DNA from: Oleidesulfovibrio alaskensis DSM 16109
GTDB lineage: Bacteria; Desulfobacterota; Desulfovibrionia; Desulfovibrionales; Desulfovibrionaceae
DNA length: 7,109 nt
Direction of reading: 5' to 3'
Assembly (NCBI RefSeq): GCF_000482745.1
Contig: NZ_AXWQ01000024.1
Coordinates: 1 to 7,109, forward strand
Of the stretch, positions 1-5,221 are shown piece after piece. Under the pieces are notes generated by a model that was not told the DNA's origin, did not search any database, and was given only the letters and a program-made list of their open reading frames with translations. Position numbers and translations under genes: made by a program. Position 1 is the first letter of the stretch. Each line of letters opens with the position of its first letter.

Positions 1-221
1 TTCAGTTCCAGCAAGGCCGCACAAGCGCGGCGAGGGTGCGTATAGACTAGCTTTTCAGGAGTTTTCCACAATGCAGATTTATATAGATATAGATAAATCT
101 TGAGAATATAGAAATTTCTGATAGCTTGGCGGGCAGGAGAGTTTACACCGTTTAACAACAGTTAACTCGTTTTAACTTCGCCAATCCTATTCTTACGATT
201 TGGGAAAAGTTAAGATTTGCG
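1..221. other. AT-rich intergenic leader without a recognisable gene
   Basis: No convincing coding frame is visible here. The first 45 bases are GC-richer and may be the end of a neighbouring unit. From about 70 the sequence becomes very AT-rich. The only structured part is a set of three TTAAC words at 152, 162 and 172, described separately, which leads into the likely promoter of the 102-aa gene. Confidence 0.5.
152..199 (+). promoter_or_regulatory. Putative promoter with three helically phased TTAAC words
   Basis: TTAAC occurs at 152-156, 162-166 and 172-176, exactly 10 bp apart and so on one face of the helix. The third copy lies inside a weak -35 candidate, TTTAAC (171-176), which is 17 bp from a -10 candidate, TACGAT (194-199). 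Each hexamer is a partial match to sigma-70 consensus. The phasing suggests an iterated regulator site; the regulator is unknown. Confidence 0.35.
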
Positions 222-272
222 GTGTGGTCAATCAATAGTAGCGTGTCTGCAAATCATACTAGGAGGGGAACG

Positions 273-581
273 ATGAAGGACGGCTTAAAGGCTGCGTGTC
301 TCAAAGAAATGTTTTACGATGATTGCGACTACGATTGGGAAGGTGATTCATACGCCATCACATTAACTGGGGATAGTGACGAAAACGTGTTCTTGCGCAT
401 TACGAGACATGGTTACGACCAGCCATCAGTCAATCAAACTCTTAACATAGACAATCCCAACGAGCTGCTCTCTGCGCTGAACACTGCTGCGAAAATTTTG
501 AATCTTGATTATAACCTAGCTGAGAAATTCATAGGCCATCACTGTCCGCACCATGTTATGGAACGTTTCTCAAAGCCCTAA
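273..581 (+). CDS. Small acidic protein of unknown function (102 aa)
   Basis: I do not recognise this family. The start is ATG at 273, chosen because a perfect AGGAGG lies at 261-266 with 6 bases between; an earlier in-frame ATG at 222 has no such site. The product is soluble, with no signal peptide or membrane segment. It is acidic near the N-terminus (YDDCDYDWEGD, about residues 15-25) and ends in a His/Cys-containing tail (GHHCPHH). A terminator-like hairpin begins 8 bases after the stop. It is the only plus-strand cargo gene besides the HEPN gene. Function unknown; the strong ribosome binding site makes it likely to be real. Confidence 0.65.
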   Translation: MKDGLKAACLKEMFYDDCDYDWEGDSYAITLTGDSDENVFLRITRHGYDQPSVNQTLNIDNPNELLSALNTAAKILNLDYNLAEKFIGHHCPHHVMERFSKP

Positions 582-584
582 AAA

Positions 585-620
585 CAACAGCCCCCGTCCG
601 TTCACCGGATAGGGGCTTTG
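585..620. terminator. Terminator-like hairpin, repeat copy A
   Basis: AGCCCC pairs with GGGGCT and TCCG with CGGA around a TTCAC loop (589-617), with a 2-nt internal mismatch. On the minus strand the hairpin is followed by GTTGTTTTT, a U-rich tail. It sits just after the 102-aa gene and just after the relic brnA end on the other strand, so it could work in both directions. It is one of five related hairpins in the window. Confidence 0.65.
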
Positions 621-646
621 TCGTAAGCAAAGTAAGCGCACCAACC

Positions 647-688
647 TTAGACGTGACTGCAAGGTCCGCCTATCTGCCGTGCAATCCA
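647..688 (-). pseudogene. Relic 3' end of a second brnA antitoxin gene
   Basis: Read on the minus strand, these 42 bases encode WIARQIGGPCSHV and a stop. The intact brnA in this window ends WIARQIDGPCNHA and a stop (1315-1356). I count 7 differences in 42 bases. The similarity continues past the stop through an AAGCAAA...AAGCGCAC spacer and into the terminator hairpin (copy A versus copy B). Upstream, beyond 688, the similarity ends abruptly and no further antitoxin or toxin sequence is seen. This is the tail of a lost or exchanged brnTA module. Confidence 0.8.
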
Positions 689-739
689 GTGCTGTTTTTC
701 AGCGAACTACGGAAACAAAAAAGAACAAAAAACATTTCA

Positions 740-1087
740 TCACCGTTTAAATACTACCCCCGTACTAGCATTCAGAATATAGTCAACAGTACCGCTTCCC
801 CCTCTATATTCAATACAACGAACTTCATATAAATTCCGTTGTGCTAGCGGTTGGACATAAATGACACGCGAGCACAAAAAACCATTTGCATTTATTATAA
901 ACGCAATTTGCTTTTCAAGGTCATCAGATTCTCCTTGTGCAACAAGCTGACGGCTATCAGGAACACTTTGCTTTGATTCAGAAAAATTTTCTACGCTTTT
1001 AAATACTGAATCTTTTGAATTCCCCGCCCACACATTAACACTTAACAACATAAAGATAGATACAAAAAAAACATAAAATAATTTCAA
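740..1087 (-). CDS. Small exported protein, possibly PepSY-like (115 aa)
   Basis: The start is TTG at 1087, chosen because AAAGGAG lies 7-8 bases upstream and translation from there begins with a classic signal peptide: MKLFYVFFVSIFMLLSVNVWA, cleaved before GNSK (about residue 21). Longer in-frame starts up to 1156 would put unrelated sequence before the signal. The mature part has a polar linker followed by a compact domain (about residues 55-115) with two Cys (in FLCSR and YEVRC) that could form a disulfide in the periplasm. The ending, YEVRC...GTVDYILNASTGVVFKR, has the feel of a PepSY-type fold (a strand ending in a TG-V turn), but this is a weak impression. It lies between terminator copies A and B as a single-gene unit. 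Role unknown. Confidence 0.65.
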   Translation of the reverse strand: MKLFYVFFVSIFMLLSVNVWAGNSKDSVFKSVENFSESKQSVPDSRQLVAQGESDDLEKQIAFIINANGFLCSRVIYVQPLAQRNLYEVRCIEYRGGSGTVDYILNASTGVVFKR

Positions 1088-1249
1088 CTGCCTACTCCTT
1101 TCACACCAAAAATATAAAAAACACCATACCGTAGCCATGGTGCAACAGCCCAACATACAGGCTCTTTTCGATAGCCACTAACGTAGCGCCCCTTGTTTCC
1201 CCCTCCGTTATCAGCAAAGCTCTAAATCATGCAACCACCCTCCACACAA
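1088..1249. other. Intergenic region upstream of the exported protein
   Basis: This holds the AAAGGAG ribosome binding site of the exported-protein gene (about 1095-1101) and a -10-like TATATT on the minus strand near 1112. I see no convincing -35 and no further gene. The stretch 1157-1249 contains nothing I can name. Confidence 0.4.
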
Positions 1250-1250
1250 A

Positions 1251-1286
1251 AACAAACCCCCCATTCGTTACCGGATGGGGGCTTCA
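1251..1286 (-). terminator. Terminator of brnTA, repeat copy B
   Basis: A 10-bp stem, CCCCCATTCG / CGGATGGGGG (one T-G pair), closes a TTAC loop at 1258-1281. On the minus strand it is followed by GTTTGTTTTTG, so it should end the brnTA transcript, whose last stop codon is at 1315. It is the closest relative of copy A, including the spacer up to the antitoxin stop codon. Confidence 0.75.
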
Positions 1287-1314
1287 TCATAAGCAAAACA
1301 AGCGCACACTAAAA

Positions 1315-1548
1315 CTAGGCGTGGTTACAAGGGCCGTCTATCTGCCGTGCAATCCAAACCTTGATAATTGCCTGACGGGTGATACCAAGACGAGCGGCCT
1401 CCTGATCTAAGGCATCAACCATCCATGCAGGAAAGTCCACATTAACGCGGCGTACATCCTTATTAGGGCGGCTTGCCTTTGCAATATCAAGATGCTGGCT
1501 AATGTCTTTGCCGTCATCAAAAGCTTTATCAAAATCAGAGGCTCTCAT
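1315..1548 (-). CDS. brnA: BrnA-type antitoxin, ribbon-helix-helix (77 aa)
   Basis: This is the antitoxin of a type II BrnT/BrnA pair. BrnA binds and neutralises BrnT, and the complex represses its own promoter. The C-terminal half carries a CopG/MetJ-like ribbon-helix-helix: a strand with VRRVNVDFP (about residues 33-41), helix MVDALDQEAARLG, a turn, then ITRQAIIKVWIARQI. The N-terminal part (about 1-30) is polar and probably unstructured; it would wrap the toxin. The ATG at 1548 overlaps the end of brnT by 14 bases, the usual toxin-first order and translational coupling of this family. A degraded copy of its 3' end lies at 647-688. Family assignment is firm; activity is not shown by sequence. 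Confidence 0.88.
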   Translation of the reverse strand: MRASDFDKAFDDGKDISQHLDIAKASRPNKDVRRVNVDFPAWMVDALDQEAARLGITRQAIIKVWIARQIDGPCNHA

Positions 1549-1798
1549 ACAATGCCACCTCCTCTTTACGAGAACGGCGCACAGAAATAATCCGTGTAGC
1601 CCTACCTCGTTTAGTTATTACTGCCGACCAATGCTTTCCACCTATCATGCCGATAATAAGACAGCGCAGCTCATCCGTGGTCTTCGCTGGAATCTCCAAG
1701 AGTTCAGGGTCATCCCACAGAGCCTTGGCTGCCTCAAAATCAATGCCGTGCTTTACCGCATTTGATTGGCTTTTGTTTTTATCGTACTCAAAAAGCAT
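1535..1798 (-). CDS. brnT: BrnT-type ribonuclease toxin (87 aa)
   Basis: BrnT is a RelE-fold ribonuclease that stops translation by cleaving RNA when its antitoxin BrnA is lost. The family signature is clear: N-terminal FEYDKNKSQSNAVKHGIDFEEA-like block (here FEAA, about residues 3-24), the WDD segment (28-30), and a C-terminal strand pair with VITKRGRATRIISVRRSRKEE (about 59-79), which carries the basic residues expected around the active site. Length is normal for the family and no key block is missing, so the toxin looks intact. It is the first gene of the operon. There is no clear Shine-Dalgarno sequence before the ATG, and the likely promoter leaves a very short leader. Confidence 0.92.
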   Translation of the reverse strand: MLFEYDKNKSQSNAVKHGIDFEAAKALWDDPELLEIPAKTTDELRCLIIGMIGGKHWSAVITKRGRATRIISVRRSRKEEVALYESL

Positions 1799-1803
1799 AT
1801 AAA

Positions 1804-1832
1804 AAATGTATATAAATTATACCAAAAGTCAA
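1804..1832 (-). promoter_or_regulatory. brnTA promoter with overlapping inverted repeat
   Basis: On the minus strand an extended -10 element, TGGTATAAT, spans 1816-1824. It coincides with an inverted repeat, GTATA-TAAAT-TATAC (1808-1822), a plausible operator for the BrnA ribbon-helix-helix dimer. A TTGACT at 1827-1832 is too close to this -10, but lies 16 bp from TACATT (1805-1810), a second weaker option. Either start would leave a leader of about 10 nt or less before the brnT ATG. Confidence 0.55.
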
Positions 1833-1840
1833 CACGTCTA

Positions 1841-1880
1841 CCAAAACAAAAGCCCTCACTCGTTACCAGGTGAGGGCTCA
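1841..1880 (-). terminator. Terminator of the CBASS operon, repeat copy C
   Basis: AGCCCTCAC pairs with GTGAGGGCT around a TTAC-containing loop (1851-1878). On the minus strand the stem is followed by TTTTGTTTT. It lies about 30 bases after the SLATT gene stop and directly upstream of the brnTA promoter, so it separates the two minus-strand units. Confidence 0.8.
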
Positions 1881-1911
1881 TTTTAATAAGGCATATCAAA
1901 CAGTTTTAAAA

Positions 1912-2526
1912 TCAGCGCAAATGCCAAATCAAAATTACTTCAACTTTCCAAAAAAATAACAGAGCAAAAATAAAAATAAATAGCAAAAAAATATAAAAAG
2001 TGAATGGAATCTTATCCCTCAACAAGTTGAATTTTTTTTGCTCATCGATCCATTCTATCTGATGTTGCCAAAAAAATTTATAATGAGCATACCAATCACT
2101 AAAGCACACTTGCTTAGCAATACAGCAACCCAAATATTCTTTTCGAATACGTCTAAGCTCATCATACTGCGCTTCGACATCACTTGATGTACCGCTCTTA
2201 ACCAAGGCATATAAGTCTCTAAGTTCATAGAACATACACGTCAACGCCTCTCCTTTCTCTCGATACGCCTCTTTTTCTTGCTGGTACATCGCAATGTAAA
2301 TACTCACAAGCCCCAAAACTAGAAAAGAAGCGGAAAGAACTTTCGTTGACAATACATCAAATACAAGAGCAAAAATCCCAAAGGCCATTGAAAAAAAGCC
2401 GATAATTCCGGGAACTTTTTCAACGATATCATACGTGGCAAAATGTTTTTTGGCTCCAAAACCAACATTATACCCAAGCTCTGCAATAGATTTCAGTAGT
2501 TCGTCTCTATTCATCATTCTCTGCAT
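1912..2526 (-). CDS. SLATT-domain membrane effector of CBASS (204 aa)
   Basis: SLATT proteins are predicted pore-forming effectors paired with nucleotide second-messenger synthases; opening of the membrane is thought to kill or arrest the infected cell. Visible features are a polar N-terminus, a two-helix hydrophobic hairpin (about residues 38-58 and 62-80), a long helical cytoplasmic stretch rich in charged and aromatic residues (about 82-172), and a C-terminal membrane helix (about 174-200: IPFTFYIFLLFIFIFALLFF). The gene overlaps the CD-NTase by 20 bases when started at the ATG at 2526. ATGs at 2517 and 2514 are equally possible, and no Shine-Dalgarno site decides. The overlap and shared strand indicate translation with the CD-NTase. 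Assignment rests on topology, length and partner gene. Confidence 0.82.
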   Translation of the reverse strand: MQRMMNRDELLKSIAELGYNVGFGAKKHFATYDIVEKVPGIIGFFSMAFGIFALVFDVLSTKVLSASFLVLGLVSIYIAMYQQEKEAYREKGEALTCMFYELRDLYALVKSGTSSDVEAQYDELRRIRKEYLGCCIAKQVCFSDWYAHYKFFWQHQIEWIDEQKKFNLLRDKIPFTFYIFLLFIFIFALLFFWKVEVILIWHLR

Positions 2527-3814
2527 TTCTTTCTATAGGAACATCAATTCTTCCTCTAGCAACAACCACTCCGCCTTTAACAGCATAACATTCAACGAGA
2601 TGTTCCCCCTTAAAAGTCGTTTTTTCTTGCTTAGTTCTCCAACCTTTATCTGAAACAATTTGCCCTCTAATACAGTTTCGCCTTTCGGCCTCAGCTCCAC
2701 GATTAAGAACTTTCCATAGAATCATATCAGGATCTGGCAAGTCTAAAGTGTCTATAGTAAAATCTAATGTTTTTCTAGGCGGCAAGTGGAATCCCCGCCT
2801 AAGAAGGTTGGTCAAATAATCAACACGAAAACCATTTTGGGTAACTTTACACTCTAGCTCTAAAGAATAGCGGATATCTACAGGATACTTATCTTCAATA
2901 AACTCTTCGGTATATTCATAGCGCAATGCTTCATCTGCTACTCTCACGTTTGCAACATAGGCAGGGAAAAAGCGTCCATACACTTTTTTCCATTCACTAT
3001 GCGCTGTCGCTGTTTCACCAGCCTTAATCGCTCTTAGACAAGCGTTATATGCTTGGTTAGCTTTTGTTTGAAATTTCTTTTTGACTTTAACTTGTTGATT
3101 GCTGCCTAATGCAAAATAAAAATTTTGATCAGGTTGATCTTTCAAATACTCAAAAAAATCACGACTCAGCCGCCCATAGCTTGAGTAGCTTGCCGCGTCA
3201 TAATCATCTGTATTCATTAGAAACTTATAGACCAAGGTGTCAATCAGAAGTCCCCCCATTACGACACCATTTCTATTCTTCCATGCCCGAACCATTCTAG
3301 ATAGCATTCTAAAATTATTATTTTTTTCACTATCAATCTTGCGTACTGCCTCAATTTCTTTACGAGGTTTTGTAATTTTCCATGAGCCTCCACCATATGT
3401 ATCAGGGTATTTAAAGCTACCATCTTCCTGTTCAAAAACAGGCTGAACCTCTACTGTGAAAGTATCGTAAAGAACTTGCACAACAAGGCGATCAACCTTA
3501 ACCGTGGTCTTAGGGTACCTAGATACTATTGCCTCTTTTGTATCACGAAGAAGTTTCGATTGATCATCTTTATAGGTATTCCACGTCACACTTGGCATTA
3601 TATAAAGCATGTCCAAGTCAGAAATGCCCTTAATACCAGTTTTTCTACCGTACGACCCTACTTGAAGTGTATTTGCTATTTTTGATGTTGTATCTCGAAA
3701 CTTCTTATTCAAAGAGTATGTAATTTCACCATATTTACTGCTTATTGAGCTAACATCACCACTTGGTATTCTTATATTGTCACAAAAACTACGAAACATT
3801 TCTGCTATAGTCAC
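2507..3814 (-). CDS. CBASS CD-NTase: SMODS nucleotidyltransferase with C-terminal AGS-C sensor (435 aa)
   Basis: The protein is predicted to make a cyclic oligonucleotide signal on phage infection that activates the SLATT effector. The N-terminal nucleotidyltransferase fold shows the helix-turn GSYGR (about 53-57), DLD (66-68) as two metal-binding carboxylates, and VEVQPVF with Glu about 122 as the third, followed by the helical SMODS/OAS-like part. The C-terminal block (about 355-430: PDPDMILWKVLNRG, RRNCIRG, FKGEHLVECYAVKGG, RIDVPIE) fits the AGS-C domain, proposed as a sensor in SMODS-SLATT operons. I start at GTG 3814 because AGAGG lies 6 bases upstream; TTG 3820 would touch that site, and ATG 3799 has none. 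The nucleotide product cannot be read from sequence. No Cap2/Cap3 genes are present, so this is the short type I layout. Confidence 0.9.
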   Translation of the reverse strand: MTIAEMFRSFCDNIRIPSGDVSSISSKYGEITYSLNKKFRDTTSKIANTLQVGSYGRKTGIKGISDLDMLYIMPSVTWNTYKDDQSKLLRDTKEAIVSRYPKTTVKVDRLVVQVLYDTFTVEVQPVFEQEDGSFKYPDTYGGGSWKITKPRKEIEAVRKIDSEKNNNFRMLSRMVRAWKNRNGVVMGGLLIDTLVYKFLMNTDDYDAASYSSYGRLSRDFFEYLKDQPDQNFYFALGSNQQVKVKKKFQTKANQAYNACLRAIKAGETATAHSEWKKVYGRFFPAYVANVRVADEALRYEYTEEFIEDKYPVDIRYSLELECKVTQNGFRVDYLTNLLRRGFHLPPRKTLDFTIDTLDLPDPDMILWKVLNRGAEAERRNCIRGQIVSDKGWRTKQEKTTFKGEHLVECYAVKGGVVVARGRIDVPIERNAENDE

Positions 3815-3925
3815 TAGCAACCTCTACCTATTTCACGATACATTTCTAACAAAACTACACCCACACCATATGTACAGTTACTACAGCCAAATAAACATAT
3901 GCAAAAGACAATCTATACACCATAA
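3815..3925 (-). promoter_or_regulatory. CBASS upstream region with an imperfect direct repeat
   Basis: The CD-NTase Shine-Dalgarno site lies at 3821-3825 (AGAGG on the minus strand). Upstream, the pair CACCATA ... TACAGCCAA occurs twice: 3864-3870 with 3882-3890, and 3918-3924 with 3927-3935. On the minus strand each copy presents TTGGCTGTA followed by TATGGTG. Spacings do not give a textbook promoter, so a regulatory role is a guess. Confidence 0.35.
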
Positions 3926-4135
3926 TTACAGCCAAGGCGCAGCAGCCCGACAAACAGACCATTTTTCCATACCTTCCAGTACATCTGCCTCGCATTGCTT
4001 GCAGGGTTTTACCACTGGTGGCGGCACATCCCTACTGCATTGTGCGTATACACTGGCCTCCCACGGTATGACCGTCAAACAATGGTGACAAAAGGTTTGG
4101 ACAGCACCACAGGCCTTGCCGAGGCGCGCAGACAC
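3926..4135 (-). pseudogene. Cys-rich zinc-ribbon-like ORF, probably lacking its original 5' end
   Basis: The minus-strand frame is open from 4237 to the stop at 3926. From about 4135 it encodes VSARLGKACGAVQTFCHHC...PCKQCEADVLEGME, with CxxC pairs (CHHC and CKQC) 25 residues apart plus single Cys before, between and after. This pattern fits a small zinc-binding protein. I do not recognise the family. The upstream part of the frame (4190-4237) is only the translation of the half terminator copy D, so the natural N-terminus seems to have been replaced at that junction. The start given (GTG 4135) has no Shine-Dalgarno site and is tentative. It lies about 110 bases upstream of the CD-NTase on the same strand. 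It could be a decayed phage gene or a chance frame. Confidence 0.35.
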
Positions 4136-4196
4136 AGAAGTCTTTATTTCATTCCCGATAGCAGGCGTTTTAAAATAGCGCAACCACCCACCAACC

Positions 4197-4225
4197 AAAA
4201 CAAAAGCCCCCGTCCGTCCACTGGA
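4197..4225 (-). terminator. Half terminator, repeat copy D (broken)
   Basis: The AAAACAAAAGCCCCCGTCCG arm and the loop side are present and match copies A and E closely, but the complementary GGGGGCT arm is missing. The loop runs straight into AAGCAAACGCAAG. This resembles the AAGCAAA...AAGCGCAC spacer found downstream of copies A and B, so a deletion seems to have removed the second arm. No complete hairpin can form. Confidence 0.6.
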
Positions 4226-4308
4226 AAGCAAACGCAAGTAAACATTTTTACAACGAGGATCAGATAAAAAATGTTGAAGGCTCTATGCGAATATGAGAAT
4301 GTCGAGGC

Positions 4309-4382
4309 GGAGCGTTCGTCTAATATGGCTAAGACATGCACTTTAATTAGTGTTGATCCCGGTTCGATTCCGGGGCGCTAAA
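4309..4382 (+). tRNA. tRNA-like sequence with aberrant anticodon and acceptor arms
   Basis: The 74 nt fold largely like a tRNA. The D arm is GTCT-AATATGGCTA-AGAC (4318-4335), and the T arm is CCCGG-TTCGATT-CCGGG (4358-4374), with the invariant TTCRA loop. Acceptor pairs AGCGT/GCGCT (4311-4315 with 4375-4379) hold, but the outer two positions (GG against AA) do not pair. The anticodon arm gives either an 8-nt loop TTTAATTA closed by CAC/GTG or a 6-nt loop closed by GCACT/AGTGT, never the normal 7. The TTCGTCTA entry resembles Glu/Gln-type tRNAs. No CCA is encoded. It may be a decayed tRNA, an unusual mobile-element tRNA, or a tRNA mimic; the amino acid cannot be called. Confidence 0.55.
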
Positions 4383-4399
4383 GGGCACATTGAAACCAA

Positions 4400-4415
4400 T
4401 GTGATCTTTATCACC
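4400..4415 (+). promoter_or_regulatory. CRP/FNR-like palindrome upstream of the HEPN gene
   Basis: TGTGA-TCTTTA-TCACC has the half-site sequence and 6-bp spacing of a CRP-family operator (consensus TGTGA-N6-TCACA), with one mismatch. It ends 18 bases before the HEPN start. A -10-like TATACAT follows at 4426-4432. Its closeness to the ATG would fit repression, or a nearly leaderless transcript. Confidence 0.4.
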
Positions 4416-4433
4416 CCAGCATCACTATACATT

Positions 4434-5135
4434 ATGACAAACGACGAAAAACTAAAAATCTTCCAAGCTCAAACAGAAAATGTCAAAGCGTTGGAGACAA
4501 GCTTCAAGCTAGTTAGCCAAGCAATCAACAATCATTTACGAAAAAATGATTTAGCTACTGCACAAAAATTTACTTTCATTGCTGCTCTTACTTTTTCTGC
4601 ATACGCAGAAGCAATGTTTTCAAAATTGATCCATACTCCACACGCTTTCAACCTCGAAGAAATTAAAAGTATTAAAAATAAAACAACAACTGCTGATAAA
4701 TGGAAGCAAGCTGTAAGAATTGGAATAACTAAAATATCAACTTCATGTAAGCATAACCATAAGACAAATCTCAATCAAAAAATTGATGTGATGATTGACA
4801 CACATATTGCTGAGCCTGCAATAATAAGAAATAAAATTGCTCATGGACAATGGGCAGTAGCATTAAACTCAAAGAATACTAACATACATGCAGGCACAAC
4901 AAACAGAATTTCAAATTTAGACATTATTAAAGTTACACTTTGGAAAAAATCATTCTCCTTTTTTTACAAAATAGTTAACGACATCATACAGTCACCAAAC
5001 AAAGCTCATTTTAACGACTACTATAACCACCTCACAGAACTTGAAGAATACATACAAAAGACAATGCACTATAATTTGGATGACAAGATTACCAAACTGC
5101 AAGCCAAACTGCCCGAAAGCAAACTTGAAGCATAA
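4434..5135 (+). CDS. HEPN-family protein, putative RNase toxin or defence protein (233 aa)
   Basis: HEPN domains are all-helical; many act as metal-independent RNases in toxin-antitoxin and abortive-infection systems. The protein is helical throughout. It carries EPAIIRNKIAHGQW (about residues 127-140), whose R132-N133-x3-H137 is the HEPN catalytic signature. An upstream helix, FTFIAALTFSAYAEAMFSKLIHTP (about 47-69), fits the first half of the fold. I take ATG 4434; the in-frame GTG at 4350 lies inside the tRNA-like sequence. There is no good Shine-Dalgarno site. The gene is much more AT-rich than the phage genes to its right. Its nearest upstream neighbour is the tRNA-like element 51 bases away, and a terminator follows 20 bases after the stop. 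No antitoxin gene is adjacent. It may be a nuclease or a non-catalytic HEPN protein. Confidence 0.75.
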   Translation: MTNDEKLKIFQAQTENVKALETSFKLVSQAINNHLRKNDLATAQKFTFIAALTFSAYAEAMFSKLIHTPHAFNLEEIKSIKNKTTTADKWKQAVRIGITKISTSCKHNHKTNLNQKIDVMIDTHIAEPAIIRNKIAHGQWAVALNSKNTNIHAGTTNRISNLDIIKVTLWKKSFSFFYKIVNDIIQSPNKAHFNDYYNHLTELEEYIQKTMHYNLDDKITKLQAKLPESKLEA

Positions 5136-5155
5136 TGGTTTAACCTTTTAGAGCT

Positions 5156-5197
5156 AAAAAACAAAAGCCCCGTCCATCCACCGGATGGGACTTTTTC
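5156..5197. terminator. Bidirectional terminator, repeat copy E
   Basis: GTCCATCC (5172-5179) pairs with GGATGGGAC (5183-5191, one bulged G) around ACC. The plus strand continues with TTTTTCCC and ends the HEPN transcript. The minus strand continues GGGGCTTTTGTTTTTT and ends the zinc-ribbon/integrase operon, whose last stop is at 5222. It marks the border between AT-rich cargo and GC-rich phage genes. Confidence 0.8.
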
Positions 5198-5221
5198 CCT
5201 TCGCCATGTTTTCAGCATCGC

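Noticed and set aside
1502..1765. Plus-strand 87-codon frame across brnT/brnA
   Set aside because: Antisense to a well-recognised toxin-antitoxin pair; no family features of its own.
3237..3446. Plus-strand frames inside the CD-NTase gene
   Set aside because: They are shadows of a long gene with clear catalytic motifs.
1880..4140. Additional CBASS genes (Cap2 E1/E2-like or Cap3 JAB-like)
   Set aside because: No frame next to the CD-NTase carries ubiquitin-like transfer or JAMM motifs; the Cys-rich fragment has only zinc-knuckle spacing.
585..4225. Terminator repeats as integron attC sites
   Set aside because: I looked for the RYYYAAC and GTTRRRY core sites on both strands of each copy and found none; the hairpins are short, with terminator-type T-tails.
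4271..4380. A 36-codon plus-strand frame running through the tRNA-like sequence
   Set aside because: Its end (VDPGSIPGR) is the usual chance translation of a tRNA T arm, and there is no well-spaced Shine-Dalgarno site.
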